Of a DNA stretch of 64,000 nt, positions 15,537 through 23,887 are shown in pieces. Positions within the stretch are counted from its first letter, which is position 1, and the number at the start of each line of letters is the position of its first letter. Source of the stretch: Kaistella antarctica. Its GTDB lineage: Bacteria > Bacteroidota > Bacteroidia > Flavobacteriales > Weeksellaceae. The position numbers were made by a program, and so were the translations under genes. The stretch lies in assembly GCF_900109615.1 (NCBI RefSeq), contig NZ_FOIX01000001.1, forward strand, positions 1 through 64,000, written 5' to 3'. The notes under the pieces were generated by a model. That model had not been told where the DNA came from and did not search any database. It was given only the letters and a program-made list of their open reading frames with translations.

Positions 15537-16373
15537 TTAGTTTTTCACTGGAGCAATTTCCATTAATTTCATAAACTCATCTAGTTTAGGCATGATGATG
15601 ATTTCCGTTCTTCTGTTTTCTGCTCTTCCAGTCACTGAAGCATTCGTCGTTTTCGGGTTGTACTCGCTTCGTCCACCAGCAGTAATTCTCGCTGGATTAA
15701 CACCGAATCTAGACTGTAGAACTTTGGCCATTGAAGTTGCTCTCAAGGCCGATAGATCCCAGTTGTCTTTTGGTAAATTGTTTGAAGTCAAAGGAACATT
15801 ATCAGTATTTCCTTCAATCAATACAGAATACGTGTCGTAGTCATTAATTACTTTCGCTACTTTTCCTAAGACATCTTGCGCTGCGGGTAAAATGTTATAA
15901 TCTCCGGTTTTGTACAACATATTGTCAGACAACGAAATCATAACCACTCCTTTTAGTACTTTCACCTGAACATCGTTATCGGCGATATTATCCAATGACC
16001 TTTTTAGTTTGTTCGATAAAGCCAAGTTCAAACTGTCATTTTTCGAGTTGGTCGAAATTAACTGCTTGATGTATTTGTTAGAAGAATTGATTTCTCCAAT
16101 TAATTTATCGATGTTGGCAGAACCTTTTCCAGTGTTTGAGAGACAAGCATCAAGAGAACTTTTCAAAGCTTCATTCTGACGGTTTAACAAAGCATTTTCG
16201 CTCGTTAAGCCAGAATTAACTCCTTTTAAATCTTGAATTTCACGTTGTCTTTCGCCGATGTTGGTGATACATTGACCGTAGTTGGTATTCAATGCGTCAA
16301 ACTTTTTTTGGCTTACACATGAAGTCATCAATACTGCCATTCCCAGAACAGCTCCTATTTTTCCGATATTCAT
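15537..16373 (-). CDS. OmpA-family lipoprotein with coiled coil
   Basis: 278 residues. The signal peptide MNIGKIGAVLGMAVLMTSC has a lipobox with Cys19. A coiled-coil region spans about 35-125. The C-terminal OmpA/MotB-like peptidoglycan-binding domain (about 135-265) contains LIEGNTDNVPL, NWDLSALRATSMAKVL, RITAGGRSEYNP and GRAENRRTEIII. It tethers the outer membrane to peptidoglycan or acts in envelope integrity. Divergent from tilS; the two promoters overlap. Confidence 0.9.
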   Translation of the reverse strand: MNIGKIGAVLGMAVLMTSCVSQKKFDALNTNYGQCITNIGERQREIQDLKGVNSGLTSENALLNRQNEALKSSLDACLSNTGKGSANIDKLIGEINSSNKYIKQLISTNSKNDSLNLALSNKLKRSLDNIADNDVQVKVLKGVVMISLSDNMLYKTGDYNILPAAQDVLGKVAKVINDYDTYSVLIEGNTDNVPLTSNNLPKDNWDLSALRATSMAKVLQSRFGVNPARITAGGRSEYNPKTTNASVTGRAENRRTEIIIMPKLDEFMKLMEIAPVKN

Positions 16374-16393
16374 AATTTTTATTTTTAGATATC

Positions 16394-16401
16394 CAAAAAT
16401 A
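16394..16401 (-). promoter_or_regulatory. -7 element of the OmpA-family gene
   Basis: TATTTTTG on the minus strand, 20 nt upstream of the ATG at 16373. It is 5 nt from the -33 TTG of the divergent tilS promoter. Confidence 0.45.
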
Positions 16402-16406
16402 GAGAA

Positions 16407-16434
16407 TTGAATTTGATTAGAAGAATTATCTTTG
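16407..16434 (+). promoter_or_regulatory. tilS promoter, TTG-N17-TATCTTTG
   Basis: TTG (16407-16409) and TATCTTTG (16427-16434) are separated by 17 nt, within the flavobacterial range, and end 28 nt before the tilS start codon. Confidence 0.65.
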
Positions 16435-16462
16435 CTAAATATTCCTTAAAAACCCTTAACGA

Positions 16463-17764
16463 TTGCTTAACAGAAAGACTTTTCAGCACGCTCTACAGGA
16501 ACTTTGCGCTAATTATCAAAACAAAAAATTTCTACTTGCTATAAGTGGTGGAGCAGATTCTATGGTTTTGCTTGATTTGTTTAAGGGCTTCAATCTCAAT
16601 TTTGAAGTTGCACACCTTAATTACAAACTTCGTGGTGATGATTCTGAAGATGATCAGAAGTTAGTGGAAAGAATTTGCAGAATCAATGAAATTCCATTTC
16701 ATCTCTATTCTATTTCGGAAAAAGACAACCAACCGAAAAATTCGATTCAGGATTGGGCCAGAATCATTCGTTATGGTTTTTTTAGAAAAATTCAGAAAGA
16801 TCAAAATCTGGATTTTATTGTTACGGCTCACCATTTAAATGATCAGCTGGAAACCTTTATCATCCATCTTTCAAAAGCGTCTGGGATTAAAGGGTTGAGT
16901 GGAATTCCGGCAAATCAAAATAATATCCTCAGACCGCTTCTAAGCTTTTCTAAAGAAGAGATTTACACTTACGCTAATGATTATACGGTTGAATTCAGAG
17001 AAGATCTGTCCAATCAAAAAAGCGATTATCTGAGAAATCGTATCCGGAATGAAATCGTACCGAAGTTGCTGGAAGTCAATGACAATTTCTTAGAAAACTT
17101 TGGTAAAAGTATTTCGTACTTAAACCAAGGAAAAGATTTTATTGACGATAAGATTTTAGAAATTGAAAAAAAAATCATTGCTAACGTTGATGATTATTCA
17201 ACTTTAAATAAAGAAAAATTTCTAAATCAAAGTCACTTCATTCAATTTGAAATTCTTAGAAAATTTGGGTTTAATGATATTAAGGAAATCTCAAAAATCA
17301 GCAAAGCGAAGACGGGAAAGAAATTCATTTCCAGTGAATATGAATTAACAGTAGATAGGGAAATCTTTATTATCAGAAAAATCGTAATTCAATTAAGGGA
17401 TAGTCTTGATGAAGAGATTATTTTGGAATTAGATACCGATAATCAAATCGTCACTCCTGAATTACTTCATCAAAAAATAAAAGAATTAGGAACCTTTGAT
17501 TGGAAATTTGATGGCGAGAAAATTCAGTTGCCTTTAAAATTTAGACACAGAAAACAGGGCGACTTATTCCATCCAATCGGGATGATAGGTAAAAAGAAAA
17601 TCTCAAAATTTTTTAAGGATGAAAAAATTCCTATTTTAGCCCAGCAAAAAATCTGGCTTTTGTGCGATGGAAACGACCGAATTTTGGGTGTTATCCCTTT
17701 TCGTCAAGATGGTAGATTTGCAGCAACGAATGAAAGTTCAGAAATCATAAAAGTAAAATTATAG
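16463..17764 (+). CDS. tilS: tRNA(Ile)-lysidine synthase
   Basis: 433 residues. The ATP-pyrophosphatase loop SGGADS lies at 28-33, followed by the N-type domain (NDQLETF-type motif around 128) and a C-terminal domain (about 350-433) with RHRKQGDLFHPIGMIGKKKISKFFKDE. It changes C34 of tRNA-Ile(CAU) to lysidine so that AUA is read as Ile. The start is a TTG at 16463: an in-frame TAA lies two codons upstream and the next Met is after the catalytic loop, so no ATG start is possible. It has its own promoter and is followed by dsbD. Confidence 0.93.
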   Translation: MLNRKTFQHALQELCANYQNKKFLLAISGGADSMVLLDLFKGFNLNFEVAHLNYKLRGDDSEDDQKLVERICRINEIPFHLYSISEKDNQPKNSIQDWARIIRYGFFRKIQKDQNLDFIVTAHHLNDQLETFIIHLSKASGIKGLSGIPANQNNILRPLLSFSKEEIYTYANDYTVEFREDLSNQKSDYLRNRIRNEIVPKLLEVNDNFLENFGKSISYLNQGKDFIDDKILEIEKKIIANVDDYSTLNKEKFLNQSHFIQFEILRKFGFNDIKEISKISKAKTGKKFISSEYELTVDREIFIIRKIVIQLRDSLDEEIILELDTDNQIVTPELLHQKIKELGTFDWKFDGEKIQLPLKFRHRKQGDLFHPIGMIGKKKISKFFKDEKIPILAQQKIWLLCDGNDRILGVIPFRQDGRFAATNESSEIIKVKL

Positions 17765-17804
17765 CAATCATTATTTTAATGAATTGTAAAAAAGCAAAAT
17801 AAAT

Positions 17805-19877
17805 ATGAAATTTAAAAATTGGTTGATCCTTATAGTTCTCTTTCTTTTTCAAGGAATTACTGCTCAAATCAAAGATCCTGTAAAATTCAAATACACTATC
17901 AATTCGCTTCCTAACAATGAATATGAAGCAGTGTTAACCGCCACGATTGATAAAAACTGGCATATTTATTCTCAAGACTTACCTGAAGATTCGGGCATTC
18001 CGACCGAAATGAAATTAAGTTCTAAAGACGGAATTACCCTCATTGGTAAAGTTTTAGAAGTTGGTAAAAAACACGATGAGTTTTCCGAGGCCTTCGGTGC
18101 TCAAATCGTTTACTACTCTAATTCGGTTTTATTCAAGCAAAAATTCAAACTAAAAAATAACGCAAAGCCTGCGAATGTTACGGCAGAAATCACTTACCAA
18201 ACTTGTGATGACCGCGTTTGTTTGGCGCCGAATACTTTAGAATTCGAACAGAAAGTAACACCATCTTCAGTTTCGCCAGATACGCCAACATCATCTGAAG
18301 ATGTAATTCTTCCGCCAGTTGACGGAGTAGATGGTGATAGTTTGCGAACAGCTGATATTCAAGAAACGTCAATCGTTGCGCCTGTTGCAGCTGTACAAGA
18401 AGGACTAAAAGTAGCTTCCATAGATTTTGAAAATCCACAAACCGACTGCGGTGTTGCGAAACAAAATAATACAGAAAATTTCTGGACCTATTTATTACTA
18501 GGATTTTTCGGAGGATTAATTGCTTTGTTGACGCCTTGCGTTTTCCCAATGATTCCGTTGACGGTTTCCTTCTTTACCAAAGGATCGAAAGATAAAGCGA
18601 AAGGAAAAAGAGACGCATTTATTTATGGTTTCTTCATTTTGTTAATCTTCGTTTTACTAAGTGTGCCCTTCCACATTATTGATGGAATTGCCGGAAACAT
18701 CTTTAATCAAATCTCGACTTCAGTTTGGCTGAACGTTGCCTTCTTCGTGATTTTCTTATTCTTTGCCGGAAGTTTCTTCGGGTACTACGATATCACTTTA
18801 CCAAGTTCCATCGCCAACAAATCTTCCAAAGCAGAAGACGCCGGTGGAATTATTGGAATCTTCTTCATGGCTTTAACATTGGTGATCGTATCGTTCTCCT
18901 GTACGGGCCCAATCTTAGGAAGTTTGTTAGGAAGCGCAGTCACGGGTTCCTCCAATGTTCCAATGTTGTTGACCTATGCTTTAGCTGGATTTGGATTCTC
19001 GTGGGCAATCGTTTTCGGATTGCTGGCTTTCTTCCCGCAAGCACTACAAAGCTTACCAAAATCTGGTGGCTGGATGAATACCGTGAAAGTAGTTTTAGGT
19101 TTCATCGAACTAGGTTTGGCTTTAAAATTCTTATCGAAAGCAGATTTAGTTTCAAAAACATTCCTATTAAAAAGAGAATTATTTATCGTGATTTGGATCT
19201 TGATTTCAATTGGATTAGTTCTTTATTTATTCGGGAAAATCAGATTTCCACATGATGATAAAAATGCCAAGATTTCATTGCCAAGAAAAATATTCGGAGT
19301 GTTAGGAATTGGATTTGTAATTTATTTGATTCAAGGATTATTTCCAGCCGAAAGACCAACTCTTCAGCATTTAAGTGGGATATTACCTCCGATTAATGTA
19401 AGTTATTTGCATAAAGAAGGCGATGGAATTTTAGGAATGCATCCTTCTCACGATTATTTCGAAGCCCTAGAAATTGCCAAAAAAGAAAACAAACCGATGT
19501 TGGTTGACTTCACTGGTTACGGTTGTGAAAACTGTCGTAAAATGGAGGAATTCGTTTGGAGCGAACCAGATATTTTGCCAATTCTACAGAATGAAGTGAT
19601 TCTTGTTTCATTGTATATTGATGACAAAGAAGCGCTTCCTGAATCTGAGCAAACCTCTATCGATATGGGGAATGGGCAGAAGAAAAAGATTAAAACGATT
19701 GGTGATAAATGGAGTTTATTCCAGCAAATTAACTTTAATAATAATTCGCAACCTCACTATGTTTTGATTTCACCTGATGGAAAAGTAATCAATACTCCAA
19801 TTTCGGGCTATATGCCGAAAGAGGATTTCAAAGCATTCTTAGAATGTGGAATCGCTTATTTTAAGAAAGGGAAATAA
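17805..19877 (+). CDS. dsbD: DsbD-family thiol:disulfide interchange protein
   Basis: 690 residues. Signal peptide (cleavage near ITAQ). The N-terminal periplasmic domain has a Cys pair C134/C139 (TCDDRVC). A Thr/Pro/Val-rich linker (about 155-210) leads to eight or so membrane helices with Cys245 in LLTPCVFPMIPL and Cys366 in SFSCTGPILG. The C-terminal thioredoxin-like domain holds C574-E-N-C577. It passes electrons from cytoplasmic thioredoxin across the inner membrane to periplasmic disulfide isomerases or cytochrome maturation. All three redox Cys pairs are present. Ends at a terminator. Confidence 0.93.
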   Translation: MKFKNWLILIVLFLFQGITAQIKDPVKFKYTINSLPNNEYEAVLTATIDKNWHIYSQDLPEDSGIPTEMKLSSKDGITLIGKVLEVGKKHDEFSEAFGAQIVYYSNSVLFKQKFKLKNNAKPANVTAEITYQTCDDRVCLAPNTLEFEQKVTPSSVSPDTPTSSEDVILPPVDGVDGDSLRTADIQETSIVAPVAAVQEGLKVASIDFENPQTDCGVAKQNNTENFWTYLLLGFFGGLIALLTPCVFPMIPLTVSFFTKGSKDKAKGKRDAFIYGFFILLIFVLLSVPFHIIDGIAGNIFNQISTSVWLNVAFFVIFLFFAGSFFGYYDITLPSSIANKSSKAEDAGGIIGIFFMALTLVIVSFSCTGPILGSLLGSAVTGSSNVPMLLTYALAGFGFSWAIVFGLLAFFPQALQSLPKSGGWMNTVKVVLGFIELGLALKFLSKADLVSKTFLLKRELFIVIWILISIGLVLYLFGKIRFPHDDKNAKISLPRKIFGVLGIGFVIYLIQGLFPAERPTLQHLSGILPPINVSYLHKEGDGILGMHPSHDYFEALEIAKKENKPMLVDFTGYGCENCRKMEEFVWSEPDILPILQNEVILVSLYIDDKEALPESEQTSIDMGNGQKKKIKTIGDKWSLFQQINFNNNSQPHYVLISPDGKVINTPISGYMPKEDFKAFLECGIAYFKKGK

Positions 19878-19929
19878 AAGACGAGAAGATGATAGACTGA
19901 TAGATAATAGACGTGTATCTTTAAAGTAA

Positions 19930-19956
19930 AATAGCCGGCAGTAATTGTCGGTTATT
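19930..19956 (+). terminator. Terminator of dsbD
   Basis: An 11-bp stem (AATAGCCGGCA / TGTCGGTTATT, two G-U pairs) with a 5-nt loop is followed by TTT, 52 nt after the stop codon. Confidence 0.7.
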
Positions 19957-19982
19957 TTTGTGGTTAAAGAAAACGGATTTAA

Positions 19983-20717
19983 TTATTTATGATCCTCGTT
20001 CCAATAATAACTATCGGGATGAATTCTTTGTCCGAAGATGGCGGTGCCGACTCTGACGATGGTAGAACCTTCTTCGATGGCAGTTTCTAAATCTCCGCTC
20101 ATTCCCATGGAGAGTTCTTTCATTAGAACGTTTGGAATATGTAGAGAAATTACTTTTTGCTGAATGTTTTTGAGTAATTGAAAACACATGCGGACTTTTT
20201 CAGTTTCAGCGCTGAATAATCCAATCGTCATCAGCCCTTTTATTTTTAAAGTTTCTAGTTGTGAAACTGCTTTAATAAATTCGATGGCTTGATCTGGATG
20301 AACACCGAATTTACTTTCTTCATTGGAAGTGTTGACTTGAATTAAAACCTCCATTGTTTTCTTTTCGTACAATAATCGTTGATGAAGTTTCTGCGCCAGG
20401 TCGAGACGGTCGAGTGATTGAATGCACGAAATCTCGCACTTCAAAAGATCTTTTATTTTGTTGCTTTGAAGATTTCCAATAAAATGGCTCTCGTGCGGAA
20501 TTGATTTTAAAGATTCGTATTTCTCCTTTACTTCCTGAACCTTATTTTCTGCTATTAAAGTCTGCCCCGCTTCGAGTGCAACTTTAATATTTTCTGAAGA
20601 AACCGTTTTAGTAGCAAGCAATAGCCGAACTTCACTCGGATTTCTGTTGCTTTCAAAACATGCATTTTCTATTCTTTGAAGAATAAGTTTCAAATTTTCT
20701 AAAATAGATTCTGTCAT
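19983..20717 (-). CDS. YggS family pyridoxal phosphate enzyme/homeostasis protein
   Basis: 244 residues, a single alanine-racemase-like TIM barrel. LLLATKTVSSENI (33-45) carries the PLP Lys37. HFIGNLQSNKI, QVNTSNEESKFGV and LSMGMSGDLETAI, all typical of YggS/PROSC, follow. It binds PLP and buffers vitamin B6 and amino-acid pools. Its ATG overlaps the stop of the AAA ATPase gene (ATGA), so the two are translationally coupled. Confidence 0.93.
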   Translation of the reverse strand: MTESILENLKLILQRIENACFESNRNPSEVRLLLATKTVSSENIKVALEAGQTLIAENKVQEVKEKYESLKSIPHESHFIGNLQSNKIKDLLKCEISCIQSLDRLDLAQKLHQRLLYEKKTMEVLIQVNTSNEESKFGVHPDQAIEFIKAVSQLETLKIKGLMTIGLFSAETEKVRMCFQLLKNIQQKVISLHIPNVLMKELSMGMSGDLETAIEEGSTIVRVGTAIFGQRIHPDSYYWNEDHK

Positions 20718-21463
20718 TTTTCTACTGATTTTTCCAGTTTTTCTAATTCGTCGAGTTGATCTAACTTTTCGAATTGTTCAATGAGTAAAGATTTAATTTT
20801 GGTAAACGCATAATCCTTGGCTTCGGCAAAAGAGATATTGTATTTTCGGTCGAAGTTGAGCATCTCTCTCGGAAACGGACGTAAAATCTTATCGTAATAG
20901 GTATCCAGAACTTCTGAAGTTGGCATTTCGAAATTAATGCGCAACTGAAAACGCCGCATTAAAGCGAAATCAATAATCTCAGCATGATTGGTAGCGGCGA
21001 TCAGCAAAGCGTTTGCTGGATAATAATCGATGAGTTGAATAATGGTATTGACCAACCTTCTCATTTCACCAACATCTTTATCATCGCTTCCTCTTTCCTT
21101 TCCGATTTGATCGAATTCATCAAGAAAAAGAACGGCTTTTTCACGCGCTGCTTTATCGAAAACCTGTTTGATATTTTGGGAAGTTTCGCCAATTCTGGAA
21201 CAAACAATATTGCTTAAATTTAAAATTAAGATTGGTTTTCCAAGTGCGTTGGCAATTGCTTTGGCCGTCGTTGTTTTACCACAACCAGAATGTCCTTGCA
21301 AAAGAATCTTATTGTTGACTGGCAATCCATACTTAGTGAGTTCATCAACATATTTATATTCCTTAATGAGTTGCAGAATGTGTTGGTGATTGTACTCATT
21401 CAGAAAAACATCATCTAAAGAAACTATTTCTTTGTCGTTGATAATAAGATCGTATACATTCAT
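20714..21463 (-). CDS. Small AAA+ ATPase
   Basis: 249 residues, essentially one AAA module. Walker A GHSGCGKT (57-64), Walker B VLFLDEFD (111-118), sensor-1 ATNH (157-160) and an RRF arginine-finger region (170-172) are all present. The C-terminal tail is rich in Leu/Glu/Lys (LDQLDELEKLEK) and probably forms a coiled coil. It resembles the ATPase domain of FtsH/SpoVK-like proteins without a protease. Partner unknown. It is the first gene of a two-gene unit with YggS, and a -7 element lies at 21483-21490. Confidence 0.85.
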   Translation of the reverse strand: MNVYDLIINDKEIVSLDDVFLNEYNHQHILQLIKEYKYVDELTKYGLPVNNKILLQGHSGCGKTTTAKAIANALGKPILILNLSNIVCSRIGETSQNIKQVFDKAAREKAVLFLDEFDQIGKERGSDDKDVGEMRRLVNTIIQLIDYYPANALLIAATNHAEIIDFALMRRFQLRINFEMPTSEVLDTYYDKILRPFPREMLNFDRKYNISFAEAKDYAFTKIKSLLIEQFEKLDQLDELEKLEKSVEK

Positions 21464-21482
21464 GAGTACAAATTTCTAAGTA

Positions 21483-21490
21483 CAAATTTA
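21483..21490 (-). promoter_or_regulatory. -7 element before the AAA ATPase gene
   Basis: TAAATTTG on the minus strand, 19 nt upstream of the ATG at 21463. No TTG at a good distance. Confidence 0.4.
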
Positions 21491-21567
21491 GCGAAGATAA
21501 GTGACATTGGAAAAGGTGATAGATTTTAAAATGGAAAATATTGCACAGCGATTGTAACGATTTGCGT

Positions 21568-22414
21568 TTAGAATCTAGGATACACAATCAATCGATCCAA
21601 TTCAATTGGATTATTAAATTTCTTAAGAATAGTTCGAAAGCGTTCATTGATTTCTCTAGTGTTCGTAGTGCTTACGACTGTTCCATCATTAAGGAAAAAA
21701 TCGGAATTGCCGGTTCGCCCGTTTGCGTTTTTGATGAAACCTACGGGCGATTCGTAAAATTTTAATTTGGCCGTTTTATATTTTTCCCAAGTAACTGGAA
21801 TACTGATTTCCATCGCATATCCCATCATTTGGATCTTCTGCAGATTCTTTTAAATTTTCTGATTTAGCGAGCGAGAATTTATAATTCTTTTGATCATCTG
21901 AAACCTCCATAATTAATCCCGGCAAGCCATGAAATTTGTAAGGCCCTTCTTGGAAAGGGATTTCTGTAGCAAACCAGGCGATCCAATTTCTGCCGCACCA
22001 AGTTGTGGTGGCTTTTTGAAGAGTAATCTCTTTCACTTGTTTTTTCTCCGTTGTTAAAGTCCAGGCTTGAACGTCTTTCGTCTCCAAATCTAAAACCGTA
22101 CTTTCTAATAAATCATATTCATTGAAATTGGAACTTCCTTTTTTGTGTTTTAAAATCGTAGAAGCACTTAATTTCAGATCTGCGGGAAAAGGAATATTAT
22201 TTTTTGTTAAAGAATCTGCCGTAAAATAATCTCTCGAATAATAGAGAACCTCATCGCCCGTGATATCCAGATGGTAATTTTGTTTGGTAGTCACTTGTAT
22301 AGTTGAATCTTTTCGAAATTCCACATCATAAATGAAACGGTGAGTTTGAGCAGTTGTGCAAAAACTGAACAATAGAATGAATAGCGTCAATTTAATTTTC
22401 ATTTTCATTTTCAT
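21568..22414 (-). pseudogene. GLPGLI family secreted protein, broken by a frameshift
   Basis: The first part (22414 to 21776) encodes a signal peptide (MKIKLTLFILLFSFCTTAQ), the conserved AWFATEIP segment and the family signature GLPGLI at 163-168. It then runs into a short nonsense tail and a stop. The expected end (MEISIPVTWEKYKTAKLKFYE..., to 21568) lies in the +1 frame, overlapping the first part. One extra base, perhaps in the AAAA run near 21849-21852, explains the break. So it is one gene with a one-base insertion or a sequencing error. Start may be 22414, 22408 or 22402, because ATGAAA is repeated three times. It overlaps the upstream gene by up to 23 nt. GLPGLI proteins are of unknown role, often paired with carboxypeptidase-regulatory-domain proteins as here. 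Confidence 0.75.
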
Positions 22415-23558
22415 TTATAAAGTTTTGCTCTTCTTGGCTTAAGTCTACAAAGCCCTTGTCATCACTCACTTTCATATTTTCCCAGAACGGCTCACTTATT
22501 TCTACTGGTTTTTTTAAACCATTTTCATCACTGGGTTTAAAATTTTTATATATAATTTCGCGCGAAGACCGATATTCAAAACTTCTATCTCCCTGCATGT
22601 ATTTGGATCCTTCATAATTAATGCTTGTTTTGGAGGGCACATATTTTTCACCGCTTTTATAAAAATCAAAAGTGAATATTCCGTCTGGATATTGAAACTT
22701 ATATATTTCCCCAGTTTCATCTCTATATTGCCGAGGTTCGTGATTTTTCTGTTCGAAAATCATTTGATAATGCGTAATAACACGATCCGATTTATTAAAA
22801 ATGACCGTTCCTTTGTAAATCAAATCAACATCTGTTTTCACTTTGAAGGATATTTCCTGATGATTTTCATCCTCATACAAAACTCTTGCTGAGGTAACCG
22901 CTTTTCTTTGATTACTCAGGCTTATAATTCGATGCAATTCATAATTGAAAAATAGATTTCCGATAAATTGATTATGCCCTTTTTGAGGTTTAACTTTAAT
23001 ATCAAAATCACGCTTTTCACTTTTCAAATATCGAAGATTATCAATTTGCATTTGTACAAAATTGTCGAACTTTTTATGAAACGCCTCTTTACCATTAAAA
23101 CTTCCGTCCCTTGTCCAGTATTTTCCATCTGCGACCATCAGTAATTTCATTTGGTTATTTTCAAAAGATTTCTGCCTAAAGGTAATATCATAAATAGCAG
23201 GTTTATCGTAATACTTATCAGCATAATTTTTAGACACTTCTTTAAAAATCTTTTTGATATCAATAGAAATAATTTTTATTTCGTCAATATCATTGTACAG
23301 CGGTTTTAGGTTAATTGTAGATTGCTGCTTTGCGCTTTTCAACGTTTCATATCCAGCGACGGAAACTTCAAATTGTTTCGCCTCTTTGGGTAAAGAGATA
23401 AAACCATCATCATTAGAATAGAAAATTTGATCCGCCAGAATAATACGCGCATTTGGAATCGCGGCTCCAGTTTCGGAATCTGCGATTTTTATCTTCTTCA
23501 ATGTTTGAGAAAATAAGGAGCAGGAACAAAAAATAAAAAGGAGTAAAGGTTTTTTCAT
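22392..23558 (-). CDS. Secreted carboxypeptidase-regulatory-like domain protein
   Basis: 388 residues from the ATG at 23558 (MKKPLLLFIFCSCSLFSQ, signal peptide). An N-terminal carboxypeptidase-regulatory-like beta-sandwich (about 18-85) includes ADSETGAAIPNARIILADQ and SVAGYETL. A long domain of unknown function follows, rich in aromatic and charged residues. The C-terminus ends in NENENEN, encoded by the same repeat that supplies the start codons of the GLPGLI gene. This pairing with GLPGLI is common in Flavobacteriia. A 16-bp palindrome (23582-23597) and a long inverted repeat lie just upstream. Confidence 0.8.
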   Translation of the reverse strand: MKKPLLLFIFCSCSLFSQTLKKIKIADSETGAAIPNARIILADQIFYSNDDGFISLPKEAKQFEVSVAGYETLKSAKQQSTINLKPLYNDIDEIKIISIDIKKIFKEVSKNYADKYYDKPAIYDITFRQKSFENNQMKLLMVADGKYWTRDGSFNGKEAFHKKFDNFVQMQIDNLRYLKSEKRDFDIKVKPQKGHNQFIGNLFFNYELHRIISLSNQRKAVTSARVLYEDENHQEISFKVKTDVDLIYKGTVIFNKSDRVITHYQMIFEQKNHEPRQYRDETGEIYKFQYPDGIFTFDFYKSGEKYVPSKTSINYEGSKYMQGDRSFEYRSSREIIYKNFKPSDENGLKKPVEISEPFWENMKVSDDKGFVDLSQEEQNFINENENEN

Positions 23559-23564
23559 AAAAGT

Positions 23565-23696
23565 CAATAATGGGTTAATATTTTTGAACGTTCAAAATTA
23601 TATTTATAATCGAAGTTAAAATGATAAGGAAATGATAAATTTTTAAACTATTTAGTTAATTAATACTAATTAAATTAAACGTTTAACCCATTATTG
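23565..23696. repeat. Inverted repeat (14-bp arms) around an AT-rich core with a 16-bp palindrome
   Basis: CAATAATGGGTTAA at 23565-23578 and its exact reverse complement at 23683-23696 bracket 104 bp of AT-rich sequence. Inside lies TTTTGAACGTTCAAAA (23582-23597), a perfect palindrome that looks like an operator. The left arm begins 7 nt upstream of the ATG at 23558. It could be a regulatory region or a small mobile-element remnant. No open frame is inside. Confidence 0.6.
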
Positions 23697-23724
23697 TTAA
23701 AATACTCAAAAGTATAACACAAAA

Positions 23725-23753
23725 AAATAACCAACGATAAGGGTTGGTTATTT
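23725..23753 (-). terminator. Bidirectional-looking terminator
   Basis: An 11-bp stem (AAATAACCAAC / GTTGGTTATTT) with a 7-nt loop, flanked by A-runs on the left and T-runs on the right. It should stop transcription coming from the minus-strand lipoprotein gene at 23888-24394. Confidence 0.7.
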
Positions 23754-23778
23754 TTAAAAGAAAAACTGATTTTTATTT

Positions 23779-23884
23779 TAGCCCGGATGGAAGTGTAAAT
23801 CCTTTTTTTGCGCTAGCAGAAAAAGATTGCAACGGACAGCCGGAACGTCATTTGTAAAAAGCAAAAATCTTGTTGCTCCTAAAA
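23779..23884 (+). repeat. Dispersed hairpin element, copy A
   Basis: Starts AGCCCGGATGGAAGTG, continues AAATCC, a hairpin, GATTGCAACGGACAGCC, and ends near GCTCCTAAAA. The hairpin is AATC, a bulged C, TTTTTTTGC / GCAGAAAAA, GATT with a GCTA loop. A second copy (32885-32980) has the same flanking words and the same bulged C but a different stem. Related sequences occur widely in flavobacterial spacers as far as I recall; I know no confirmed function. Confidence 0.6.
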
Positions 23885-23887
23885 TTT

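Noticed and set aside
21776-21828. Programmed frameshift in the GLPGLI gene
   Set aside because: There is no slippery heptamer or downstream stem of a known type at the overlap. A plain indel is more likely.
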